This document shows, piece after piece, positions 33,708 through 41,807 of a DNA stretch of 64,000 nucleotides. Numbering within the stretch: position 1 is the stretch's first letter; each line of letters starts with the position of its first letter. The DNA lies in assembly GCA_021325525.1 (NCBI GenBank), contig JAJPHB010000032.1, positions 1 to 64,000 of the forward strand. The letters are read 5' to 3'. Origin of the DNA: Alphaproteobacteria bacterium. Its GTDB lineage: Bacteria; Pseudomonadota; Alphaproteobacteria; ATCC43930; CGMCC-115725. The notes below the pieces were generated by a model. It was not told where the DNA came from. It ran no database searches and saw nothing but the letters and a program-made list of their open reading frames with translations. Made by a program: the position numbers and the translations under genes.

Positions 33708-34904
33708 TCAGCGCTCCTCGCCTCGGAACTCCGTCGTGGCGGCGATCGCCGCGACCGCGATGGCGCAGAGGCCGATGGGGGCGAAGCCGGCGAGGGGCAG
33801 TCCGGTCGCGTCCCAGAGCAGCCCGCCGAGGATCGGCGTCAGAACGGCGACGGTATAGCTGATCGCGAACATGCCGGCCGAAGTGCGGTGGACGTCCTCC
33901 GCCTTGCTGACGAGCGCCGGCACGGCAAGGCCGAGGATGAGCGCCGCCGCCAGGGCGAAGCCGAGCGTTCCCGCCCAGACGACGACCCATGCGCCGGGCG
34001 TTGCCACAATCCCGAGAATGCTGAGGAGAGCGAGGCCGCCCGTTCCGACATAGGCCCAGCGCTGCAAGGCGAGGCGGCCGGCGAAGACCAGCATCAGCAC
34101 CGAAGCCGGAAGCTGCATGAAATTGAGCGCGGTCAGCGCCGCGCCGATGAGCTGCGGGCTGCCCGCCGCCGTCAAATAGTCGGGAAGGAAATGGTTGGTC
34201 GCGAAATAGGTGCTGTTGACGCAGCCGAGGATGAGACCGAGGCGCCAGATGAAGGGCCGCCGCCAATCGGGCCACCAGAGGCGCGGCGCTGCCCCGGGGG
34301 CCGCGGGCGGGCGCGGCGCGAGGACCGCGACCAGCAGCAGCGTCGCGATGATCGGCAGGGTCCAGAGGATGAAATTCCAGCGCCAGCTTCCGCCGGTCAG
34401 CGGCAGGATCACCGGAATCGTGAGAGCCACGACCAGAACTTCGCCGGCCAGCAAGCCATTGCTGTAGAGCGCCGTGCCGAAGCCGATGCGCCGCGGCAGC
34501 CAGGCGCGCACGAGCGGCGGCAGCGCCGGCTGCATCAGCGCGACGCCGCACCCCATGACGATGGTCGCGGCATAAAGCAGCGCGGCGTTCGGAACGGCGG
34601 CGCGCGCCGCCGAGCCGGCCGCGTTGAGCAGCAGGCCGACGATCAGCGTCGGCACCGCGCCGAAGCGGGCGATCAGCAGCGATCCCGGCAGCGCTGCCAC
34701 CGCGAAGAGCAGCGAGACGACGCTTGACAGCATGCCGATCTCGGTCTCGGAGAGATGGAGGTCGGCATGGAGGCGCGGCACGACCGGCGGGACGGCCAGC
34801 ACCGTCAGGCGCAGCGCGACGCCGGAGAGCCACAGCAGAGCGTAGCAGGTGAAGGGCCGCGCGATGCTGCGATCGCCGCCGCGGGCGAGGGGGTGGACGC
34901 TCAT
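33708..34904 (-). CDS. major facilitator transporter (cyanate/2-nitroimidazole-type)
   Basis: The 398-aa protein has about twelve hydrophobic segments. The sequence PPVVPRLHADLHLSETEIGMLSSV near helix 1, with LPGSLLIARFG between helices 2 and 3, resembles the CynX/NimT branch of MFS. No substrate can be named. It ends about 100 bp from the LIV binding-protein gene and is read in the same direction; it may be transcribed with the second MFS gene 31 bp upstream. Confidence 0.83.
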   Translation of the reverse strand: MSVHPLARGGDRSIARPFTCYALLWLSGVALRLTVLAVPPVVPRLHADLHLSETEIGMLSSVVSLLFAVAALPGSLLIARFGAVPTLIVGLLLNAAGSAARAAVPNAALLYAATIVMGCGVALMQPALPPLVRAWLPRRIGFGTALYSNGLLAGEVLVVALTIPVILPLTGGSWRWNFILWTLPIIATLLLVAVLAPRPPAAPGAAPRLWWPDWRRPFIWRLGLILGCVNSTYFATNHFLPDYLTAAGSPQLIGAALTALNFMQLPASVLMLVFAGRLALQRWAYVGTGGLALLSILGIVATPGAWVVVWAGTLGFALAAALILGLAVPALVSKAEDVHRTSAGMFAISYTVAVLTPILGGLLWDATGLPLAGFAPIGLCAIAVAAIAATTEFRGEER

Positions 34905-34935
34905 GAGGGGGAAGGGCGGCTCCGGTCGATGCGGG

Positions 34936-36174
34936 TCACGCGCCCGAGCGCGCCACCTGCCGCAGCGCCGGCCGCAGCCGCCAGGCGAGAGGCAGCGTCG
35001 TCAGCACGATGGCGGCGACGAGCACCATCATGAGCGGCACGCCGGCGGCATCGCTGAAGAGGCCATAGAGGACGGGGGCAAGCGCGCCGCCGCCGATCGT
35101 CCCCGTGTAGAAGACGCCGAAGGCGTGCTCGCGCCGCTCGGCCGGGACGAGCTCCGGCACGGTGCCGTAGAGCACCGACGAGGTGCCGTTGAGAGCGACG
35201 CCGATGACCGGCAGCAACGCTAGCCCGCCGGCGAGCGGCAGCGGCAGCAGCGCCAGGATGCCGGCTGCGGTCAGCCCCTCGGTGAGGAAGACCGTCGCCA
35301 GCACGCCGAGCCGCGCTCCCAAGAGCCCGCAGACGAGCTTCCCGGCGGCGCCGCCGGCGAAGATCAGGGTCAGCGCCATTCCGACCATCGGCACATCGGC
35401 GCCTTTGGCCTTCAGCAGGAAGGGCAGAAACGTCAGGAAGCCCATGCGCGTCGCGCTATCGATGATGCCGATGACGAGCAGTACCGGAAAGCCGCCGGGC
35501 GCCGGAATGGAGGCGCTTTTCGCCGTTCCCGTCGTCGCCGCCGCATGCGAAGGCGCGGCCGCGGCAGGCGCGCCGCTTTCGCCGCGGAGCAGCCCGGCGA
35601 TGAGCGCCGCCGCCGCGAGACCGACAAGGCCCAACACCATGATGCTGGGGCGCCAGGGCATGAGATTGACCAGCCAGGCGGTGGCCGCCGGCAGCGCCAT
35701 CTTGCCGAGATCGCCAGCGAAATTGTAGGTGCCGAGCGCGGCACGCGAGCTCCGCCCCTCATATGCGCGGGCAACCAGGCTGGAAGCGATCGGGTGCTGC
35801 GTGCTGGAGCCGATCCCGCCGAGGATCAGCATCGCGGCAAGGAAGAGAAAGCCGGTGCTGACGCCGGCGAAGAGATAGGCGAGGGCGGCAAGCGCAGTGC
35901 CGCCGACCAGAACCGCCGGGCCGCCGAGACGGCGCGACAGGACGCCCGCCGGGACCTGCAGACCCGCCATGGCGCCGGCATAGATGGCACGCAGCGCCCC
36001 GACCGCGGCGTAGCCGAGCGCGAATTCCGTCTGCCAGATCGGGAGGAGCACATAGAGCAGATCGGTGTATCCGTCATGGAGCGCATGCGCGCCGCAGGCC
36101 GTGGCCAGCACGCGGCGCGGGTGCTCCTTGAGCCGTCCCGTTCCCCCCCTCACCATGCCCGACAGCGCGACCAT
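34936..36174 (-). CDS. major facilitator transporter (fosmidomycin-resistance-like)
   Basis: The 412-aa protein has about twelve membrane helices. The N-terminal ACGAHALHDGYTDLLYVLLPIW and GILSTQHP-like segment (GGIGSSTQHPIASSLV) are typical of the Fsr family. These proteins export antibiotics or small acids. Starts at 36174 or at the second Met (36156) are both possible. A large central loop (residues 200-225, Ala-rich) separates the halves. Confidence 0.82.
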   Translation of the reverse strand: MVALSGMVRGGTGRLKEHPRRVLATACGAHALHDGYTDLLYVLLPIWQTEFALGYAAVGALRAIYAGAMAGLQVPAGVLSRRLGGPAVLVGGTALAALAYLFAGVSTGFLFLAAMLILGGIGSSTQHPIASSLVARAYEGRSSRAALGTYNFAGDLGKMALPAATAWLVNLMPWRPSIMVLGLVGLAAAALIAGLLRGESGAPAAAAPSHAAATTGTAKSASIPAPGGFPVLLVIGIIDSATRMGFLTFLPFLLKAKGADVPMVGMALTLIFAGGAAGKLVCGLLGARLGVLATVFLTEGLTAAGILALLPLPLAGGLALLPVIGVALNGTSSVLYGTVPELVPAERREHAFGVFYTGTIGGGALAPVLYGLFSDAAGVPLMMVLVAAIVLTTLPLAWRLRPALRQVARSGA

Positions 36175-36254
36175 CGACCGTCTCTCCGAGTGGCGGGCTG
36201 CATCTTGGCGGCCGCCGCGACGGCCGGCAAACGCCTTTTCGTGATTGGCGCTAC

Positions 36255-36275
36255 GCGCCGAACGCGTGTCGGCGC
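36255..36275 (-). terminator. stem-loop after the polysaccharide locus
   Basis: GCGCCGA (36255-36261) and TCGGCGC (36269-36275) form a perfect 7-bp stem with a 7-nt loop, 13 bp after the last stop codon of the minus-strand glycan locus. No U-tract follows, so it may stall or protect the 3' end rather than terminate on its own. Confidence 0.45.
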
Positions 36276-36288
36276 ATGACCTGCGCCA

Positions 36289-37515
36289 TCATGGCATGTC
36301 TTTTGCCGCCGCGAGGGCTTCGAGAACGGCGCGCGCCTGCCGCTCGCGGCTGTGACGGGGCGCCGCGGCGAGGCTGGCCGAAGCGAGCCGCCGGCGCAAT
36401 CCCTCGTCATCGGCGAGGCGCCGAATCGCGGCGGCGAGCGCTTCCGGATCGCCGGCGGGAACCCAGAGGCCGGCTCCGCTCTCTTCGAGGACCGTCCTTG
36501 CTTCCCCGTCCGGGGAAGCAAGGAGGATCGGCAATCCCATTGCCATCGCCTCGAAGATCTTCGAGGGAATGACCTCGGCAAAGGCGGGTGCGTCCTTCAG
36601 GTGGACGAGAGCCACGTCGCACAGCGACCACACGCGAGAGATCGTCTCCTTCGGCTGCATCGGCTGAAAGACGACGTTGTCGAGGCCGCGGCGCTTCGCC
36701 TCGATGATGAGCCGTTCGCGCTCGGCGCCGGCGCCGACGAAGAGGAAGCGCGGGGTCGGCGACGGGCGAAGCAAGGCCGCGGCGTCGAGCACGCGCGACA
36801 GGTCATGCGCCATGCCATGCGTGCCGAGATAGCCGATGACGAAGGCGTCGGCGAGCCCCCAAGCGCGCGCAAGCACCGCATCGCGCGGCCGCGGCGCGTA
36901 GCGCGGCAGGTCGACGCCGTTGCGGATCACCGTGATCTTGTCCGGGCGAATCCCGCGGCGGGTCAAATCGTCCTTGAACGCCTGGGTCAAGGCGATGACC
37001 TTGCGGGCGCGGCGGTAAAGAAAGAGCTCGAGCCGCTCGAGGGCGGCGATCGCCGCGCCGTTGCGCAGGGCGCCGACGGCCAGGATCGAGCGCGGCCACA
37101 GATCGCCCAGCTCGAAGACGAACGGGATGCGCCGGCACGCGCCGATGGCCCAGCCGGCGACGGCGGTGAAGAATTGCGGCGACGTCGCGACGACGACGTC
37201 GGGCCGGCGCTCGAAAAGCCCGGCGAGATAGCCGTTCGCCATGAAGCTGAGGAAATCGAGAGTCCGCAGGACGACGCCCTCGTTGCGGGCGATGAAGGTC
37301 TTGACCCGGAGGACCTCGATGCCGTCGGCGCGCTCGCGCTGACGCCAGCGATTGGCGTAGCCCGGGAAGAGCTTGCCTTGCGGAAAATTGGGCGCCGAGG
37401 TGATGACCGTCACCTCGTGGCCCCAGCGCGCCCAGTAGACGGCCCTCTCGTAGACGCGCGTCGCCGCGGCGTTCGTCTCGGGCGGATAGTTCTCGGTCAG
37501 GAAGAGAATGCGCAT
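36289..37515 (-). CDS. glycosyltransferase family 4 (WbuB/fucosaminyl-transferase-like)
   Basis: This 408-aa GT-B enzyme has an N-terminal domain MRILFLTENYPPETNAAATRVYE, typical of WbuB-like transferases. The C-terminal donor site is around PSKIFEAMAMGLPILLASPDGEA. ELGDLWPRSI and VIRNGVDL are further family landmarks. It should add a sugar to a lipid-linked oligosaccharide in the cytoplasm. It is the last gene of the long minus-strand locus, 12 bp after the asparagine-synthase-like gene. Confidence 0.88.
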   Translation of the reverse strand: MRILFLTENYPPETNAAATRVYERAVYWARWGHEVTVITSAPNFPQGKLFPGYANRWRQRERADGIEVLRVKTFIARNEGVVLRTLDFLSFMANGYLAGLFERRPDVVVATSPQFFTAVAGWAIGACRRIPFVFELGDLWPRSILAVGALRNGAAIAALERLELFLYRRARKVIALTQAFKDDLTRRGIRPDKITVIRNGVDLPRYAPRPRDAVLARAWGLADAFVIGYLGTHGMAHDLSRVLDAAALLRPSPTPRFLFVGAGAERERLIIEAKRRGLDNVVFQPMQPKETISRVWSLCDVALVHLKDAPAFAEVIPSKIFEAMAMGLPILLASPDGEARTVLEESGAGLWVPAGDPEALAAAIRRLADDEGLRRRLASASLAAAPRHSRERQARAVLEALAAAKDMP

Positions 37516-37527
37516 GCGGCGCGGAGA

Positions 37528-39396
37528 TTACGCGGCCTGCTCATGCGCGTGCCAGAGGTCGAGGACGAGAAGAGCCCAGATTTTGAGGGCGTGGTCGCGC
37601 AAGCCGCGGCGATGCTCGGCCAGAAGCCGCTCGACCGGCTCCCAGGCGATTCCCAGCGCCGCGAGGCGATGGGGTTTGAGGCGCTCCGCCACGAGCGGCG
37701 CCAAATCGCGGCGCAGCCAGACGCCCATCGGCGGATTGAAGCCGCGTTTCGGTCGGCGCAGAATCGCGGGCGGCAGCAGGCGCGCCGCGAGCGCCTTCAG
37801 CAGCGTCTTCTGGCCGCGCGCAAAGCGCAGCGCCGGCGACAGCCGGCCGACCGCCTCGACGAGCCGATGGTCGAGAAAGGGCAGGCGCAGCTCCAGCCCG
37901 TGCGCCATGCTCATCGCATCGCCGTAAGCGAGGAGGTTGCCCGGCAGGAAGGAGAGCAGGTCCGTTTGCTGCATGGCGTCGAGCGGCGCCGCCGATGGCG
38001 CCGCCCGGTAGAGCGCGGCGATCGGACTCCGCGGCGGCGCGGACTCGCCGAGGAGCGCGGCGCGTTCCTCTGTTGTGAAATACTCGACCCAGCCCGCATA
38101 CATCTCGGCGTCGGGGGCGCCCGCGCCCTGCAGGAACTCGCGGGCGCGGCGAAGGCCGTGAAGGCCTCGGCTGCTCTCCGGAATGAAGGCGGCGAGCGGC
38201 GCCGCCACGCCGTCGCGCAGCATCGCCGGAAGCCGCCGATAGCGCTGCGCGAGGAGCCCTCCGCGATAGCGCGGATATCCGGCGAAGACCTCGTCGCCGC
38301 CGTCGCCGACAAGCGCCACCGTGACGTGCTCGCGCGCTTGGCGCGACAGTTCCTCGACGAGGAGCGCCGTCGGATTGCCGAAGGGTTCGCCGAAACGCGC
38401 GACCATCGCCATCGCGCGATCGGCGAGATGCGCGCCGGCGCGCAGCTCGGTGTGTCGGCTGCCGATCCTTGCGGCGACCTCGCGCGCCGGCTCGCTCTCG
38501 TCGTAGGCCGCCTCGTCGAAACCCATCGTGAAAGTGCTGAGCGCCGTCCCGCCGCGCTGCCGCAGCTCCTCGGCCATCAGCGCCGCGATGACCGCGCTGT
38601 CGACGCCGCCCGAGAGAAAACAGCCGACCGGCACATCGGCCACCATATGGTCGGCGATGGCGCGGCGGAGCAGCGGCATCAGCTCCTCGACGGCATCGTC
38701 CAATCCAAGCTCGCGCCCACCAGTGAATGCCGGTTGCCAGTAGCGCTCGATCGCGATGGGCCGTTGCGGTGCCCAACGCAAGACATGGCCGGGCGGAAGC
38801 TTGCGGATGCCGCGGTGAATGGTGCGCGGCGCCGGGACGTAAAGGCAGGCAAGATATTCCGAGAGGGCGACGCGATCGAGGGCAAGGTCGAGTCCGGGAT
38901 GACGGCGCAGCGCCGCCATCTCCGAGGCGAAGGCGAGGTCGCCGCCCGGAAGAGCGGCGTAGAGAAGCGGCTTGATCCCGAGCCGATCGCGGCCGAGCAG
39001 CAGCTCGTGCCGCTCGCGGTCCCAAAGCGCAAAGGCGAACATGCCGACGACCCGGTCGAGACCGGCGGCGCCTTGGCGCTGGAGGAGACGCAGCAGCACC
39101 TCGGTATCGCTTTCGGTTCGGAAACGTTCGCCGCCGGCTTCGAGAGCCGCGCGCAACGGGCGGTAATTGAAGATCTCCCCGTTATAGGTGAGGGCGAAGC
39201 GGCCATCCTCGGAGAGCTGCGGCTGCGCCCCGCCTGGCGAAAGGTCGATGATGGCGAGCCGGGTATGGACGAGGCCGGCGCCGCTCGTCGGGTCGCGCCA
39301 GAGACCGCTTCCGTCGGGCCCGCGATGGCTCAGGCAAGCCTGCATCGCCGTCAGCACCTCGGGCGCGGCGTCGGTGCTGCCGGCTATGCCGCACAT
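37528..39396 (-). CDS. asnB: asparagine-synthase-like glutamine amidotransferase, copy 1
   Basis: The 622-aa enzyme has nucleophile Cys2 (MCGIAG) of the class II glutaminase, with SHRGPDGSG and YNGEIFNY. The synthetase domain has PP-loop SGGVDSAVIAAL near 265. The start is fixed by the family N-terminus MCGI, because Cys2 must be exposed; the longer frame upstream is a shadow of the glycosyltransferase. Homologues in surface-glycan loci are thought to amidate uronic acids rather than make asparagine. It overlaps the tandem glycosyltransferase by 13 bp. Confidence 0.9.
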   Translation of the reverse strand: MCGIAGSTDAAPEVLTAMQACLSHRGPDGSGLWRDPTSGAGLVHTRLAIIDLSPGGAQPQLSEDGRFALTYNGEIFNYRPLRAALEAGGERFRTESDTEVLLRLLQRQGAAGLDRVVGMFAFALWDRERHELLLGRDRLGIKPLLYAALPGGDLAFASEMAALRRHPGLDLALDRVALSEYLACLYVPAPRTIHRGIRKLPPGHVLRWAPQRPIAIERYWQPAFTGGRELGLDDAVEELMPLLRRAIADHMVADVPVGCFLSGGVDSAVIAALMAEELRQRGGTALSTFTMGFDEAAYDESEPAREVAARIGSRHTELRAGAHLADRAMAMVARFGEPFGNPTALLVEELSRQAREHVTVALVGDGGDEVFAGYPRYRGGLLAQRYRRLPAMLRDGVAAPLAAFIPESSRGLHGLRRAREFLQGAGAPDAEMYAGWVEYFTTEERAALLGESAPPRSPIAALYRAAPSAAPLDAMQQTDLLSFLPGNLLAYGDAMSMAHGLELRLPFLDHRLVEAVGRLSPALRFARGQKTLLKALAARLLPPAILRRPKRGFNPPMGVWLRRDLAPLVAERLKPHRLAALGIAWEPVERLLAEHRRGLRDHALKIWALLVLDLWHAHEQAA

Positions 39397-41807
39397 TGGC
39401 CGGCCTTCCGTCCCGCCGCCTCGCGCAGCACCGCCGCGGTCCGGGCAGCGCAGTCCTGCCACGAGAAGTGGCGGGCGCGTTCGAGCGCAAGGGCGCAGAG
39501 GCGCTGCCGCAGCGCCGCGTCGCCGATGACGCGCTCGATTGCTGCGGCAAGGGCAGGCGTGTCTTCCGGGTCGACGAGCAGCGCCGCGCCGCCGACGATC
39601 TCCGGCATGGCGGCGCGCCGGGATGCGACGATGGGGGCGCCGCACGCCATCGCCTCGACGAGCGGCATGCCGAAGCTCTCCTCCAGCGAGGGGAAGACGA
39701 AGGCGGCACAGCTCCGGTAGAGCTCGATCAGCGCATCCTGCGGGCAGCGGCCGAGAAAGGTGACGGCATCGGCGAGGCCGAGCGCTGCCGCTTGCTTGCG
39801 CAAGGACATGGCGTATTCGCCGTCGATCGCGGCGCCGGCAATGCGCAGGCCAAGAGTTGGCCGCCCGCGGCGGATGATCGCCAGCGCCTCGACGAGCCGA
39901 TGGAGATTCTTCTGAAGGTAGAGGTCGCCTACGGCGAGGAGAAAGGGATGTGGCGCGACGCTCGGCTTCGGCGTGAAGGTCTCATCGACCCCGTGATGAA
40001 TGACGGTCGGCGGCCGCACCGAACCGGTTTCCTCTGCGACATAGCGCGACACGGCAATGGCGCGGCAGGCACCGCGCAGCGAGAGCCGTGTCATGAGGCG
40101 AAGCGCCCACCAGTAGAGCTTCTTGCTCCAGCGCCGCTCGAAAGCGCCGACGCCGAGAGCGTTCTGCAGCACGATCACTTGCCGCCCGAGGGCGAGCGGC
40201 CCGAAATTCGCCGGCGACAAGACAACATCGTAGCCGATCCGCCGCGCCCGCAGCGGCAGCGCGATCTGCTCCCAGAGAAGGAGCGGCAGCCACCCTCTCG
40301 GCGCGCCGATCGGGTGAACATGGATTCCGGGTCCGGCGAAGGCCTGCGCTTGGCTCGGATGCGGCACGACATGGATGTCGAAGCCGCCCTCGCGTGCAAG
40401 CCGCGGCAGGAGTTGGCGCAGATAGGTGAGGCCGCCCCCGGCGCGTGCATGAATGGCGTTGACAAGGAGGCGGATCGGCTTCGCGGCGCCGCTCGGCGCA
40501 GGGCCAGAGACGTCGTCCTTGGCCGGCGCAATCAACCTGTCATAGGCCGCGCCGATTCGCTCGATGCCGTAAGGTTCGACAATCCGCCGTGCGGAGGCGG
40601 GGTCGATGCGCGGCGGCGCCTCGACGAAAGCGAGCACCGCCGCGATTGTCGCCTCCCCGGGCTCGCCTGCCGCATCGACAGTGAGCGCGGCGGGATGCTC
40701 GGCAAGGAACGCGACCGAAGTGTCGGCGGGGCCGGCGGCGAGGTTCAGAATCGGCCGCGCCGCCGCCACATACTCGACGAGCTTGCTTGGCAGCTGATGC
40801 GGGGTGCGATTGCCGATATTGACGAGGATGTCGGCCGAACGCATCGCGGCAGCGATGCTGTCGCGCGATACCATTCCATGGAGATGCAGGCTGCCGCCGA
40901 GCGCCGCGCGGTGGCGGGCGATGGACGGCGCGCAGTCGTTCAGCGCGCCGAAGATGTGGAGGTGAAGATCGGGCCGCCGACGACGCAGCGCCGCGAAGAG
41001 CACAAGAAGATATTCGGGATCGCGGAGAGCACGATAGAAGGTGCCGATGCAAACGAGGTGAATGCCGCGATCCGCGAACGCGAAATCGGCGGCGGGGCCT
41101 TCCGCTGGCAGCGAGAGCAACGGCGGAACGACGGCAATCTTGTCGACGCTTTCGGGAAAGGCCTCGGCATAGGCGACGCGGCAGCTTTCGACGGTGACGG
41201 CGACGGCATCGCTGCCATGCAGCACCGCGGCCTCGACGCGCCGGTTCAATCGGCCGTAAAGGCGCTCATTATTGAGCGGGATTTCGCGCAGCAGGCTGAA
41301 GGGATCGCCGATATCGGCAACCCACCGCAATTCCGGATGAGCGCGTTTCAGCACGAGGCCGACGAGATGCGGGGTGAAGGGATGGGATACCGTGACGATC
41401 GCATCGAATCCGCGCTGGCGCAGCAGCCGGCGCGCTTTTCTCAGCGCCGGCCCGTACCAGTGGAAGGCGTAATCCGGCCAGAAGAGCTGCTTCAGAGTGA
41501 GGGCGTAGGCCGCCTTTGCCGCCCGTCGTAGCCGATTCACTCTGGTATGCGTCGGATGCTCGATATCGGATTGGGCACGGTGGCTCGCTTGGTGGAGCAT
41601 GCCGCGAAGACGCTCGACGATTGCGCCGCCGACGCGGTGAATGACGACTCCTCCTTGCGCCTCGCAGCGCGCATCGCCCGCCTTCCACGCGGCGACGACC
41701 TCCACTTCCCGCCCCTGTGCCGCCCAGCGCTCCGCAAGCGCGGTCCAGCGATAGGCGCGAGGCGAGCGGTCGGGCGCGTAGATGTAGCTGAGGATGAGCA
41801 GCCTCAT
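39384..41807 (-). CDS. tandem glycosyltransferase, two GT-B (family 4) units in one chain
   Basis: The 807-aa protein has two complete GT-B enzymes. The first (1 to about 400) begins MRLLILSYIYAPDRSPRAYRW and ends with RTPHQLPSKLVEYVAAARPIL. The second (about 425-807) begins IRLLVNAIHARAGGGLTYLR and contains GDLYLQKNLHRLVEAL and FPSLEESFGMPLVEAMACG, the classical family 4 donor-site helix. A Pro/Ala/Gly linker (SGPAPSGAAKP) joins them. The start overlaps the heparinase stop (ATGA). It may add two successive sugars. Both halves keep the expected glycines and acidic residues. Confidence 0.86.
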   Translation of the reverse strand: MRLLILSYIYAPDRSPRAYRWTALAERWAAQGREVEVVAAWKAGDARCEAQGGVVIHRVGGAIVERLRGMLHQASHRAQSDIEHPTHTRVNRLRRAAKAAYALTLKQLFWPDYAFHWYGPALRKARRLLRQRGFDAIVTVSHPFTPHLVGLVLKRAHPELRWVADIGDPFSLLREIPLNNERLYGRLNRRVEAAVLHGSDAVAVTVESCRVAYAEAFPESVDKIAVVPPLLSLPAEGPAADFAFADRGIHLVCIGTFYRALRDPEYLLVLFAALRRRRPDLHLHIFGALNDCAPSIARHRAALGGSLHLHGMVSRDSIAAAMRSADILVNIGNRTPHQLPSKLVEYVAAARPILNLAAGPADTSVAFLAEHPAALTVDAAGEPGEATIAAVLAFVEAPPRIDPASARRIVEPYGIERIGAAYDRLIAPAKDDVSGPAPSGAAKPIRLLVNAIHARAGGGLTYLRQLLPRLAREGGFDIHVVPHPSQAQAFAGPGIHVHPIGAPRGWLPLLLWEQIALPLRARRIGYDVVLSPANFGPLALGRQVIVLQNALGVGAFERRWSKKLYWWALRLMTRLSLRGACRAIAVSRYVAEETGSVRPPTVIHHGVDETFTPKPSVAPHPFLLAVGDLYLQKNLHRLVEALAIIRRGRPTLGLRIAGAAIDGEYAMSLRKQAAALGLADAVTFLGRCPQDALIELYRSCAAFVFPSLEESFGMPLVEAMACGAPIVASRRAAMPEIVGGAALLVDPEDTPALAAAIERVIGDAALRQRLCALALERARHFSWQDCAARTAAVLREAAGRKAGQCAA

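Noticed and set aside
36178-36254. GC-rich palindromic bases upstream of the second MFS gene as a terminator
   Set aside because: The symmetry is short and imperfect and there is no U-tract. Only the 36255-36275 stem is kept, with modest confidence.
36352-39720. Plus-strand frame of 1122 codons opposite the glycosyltransferase and amidotransferase genes
   Set aside because: It is antisense to two genes with clear catalytic motifs, has Arg/Ala/Glu-rich low-complexity composition, no family motif and no ribosome-binding site. Long open antisense frames are expected at this GC content.
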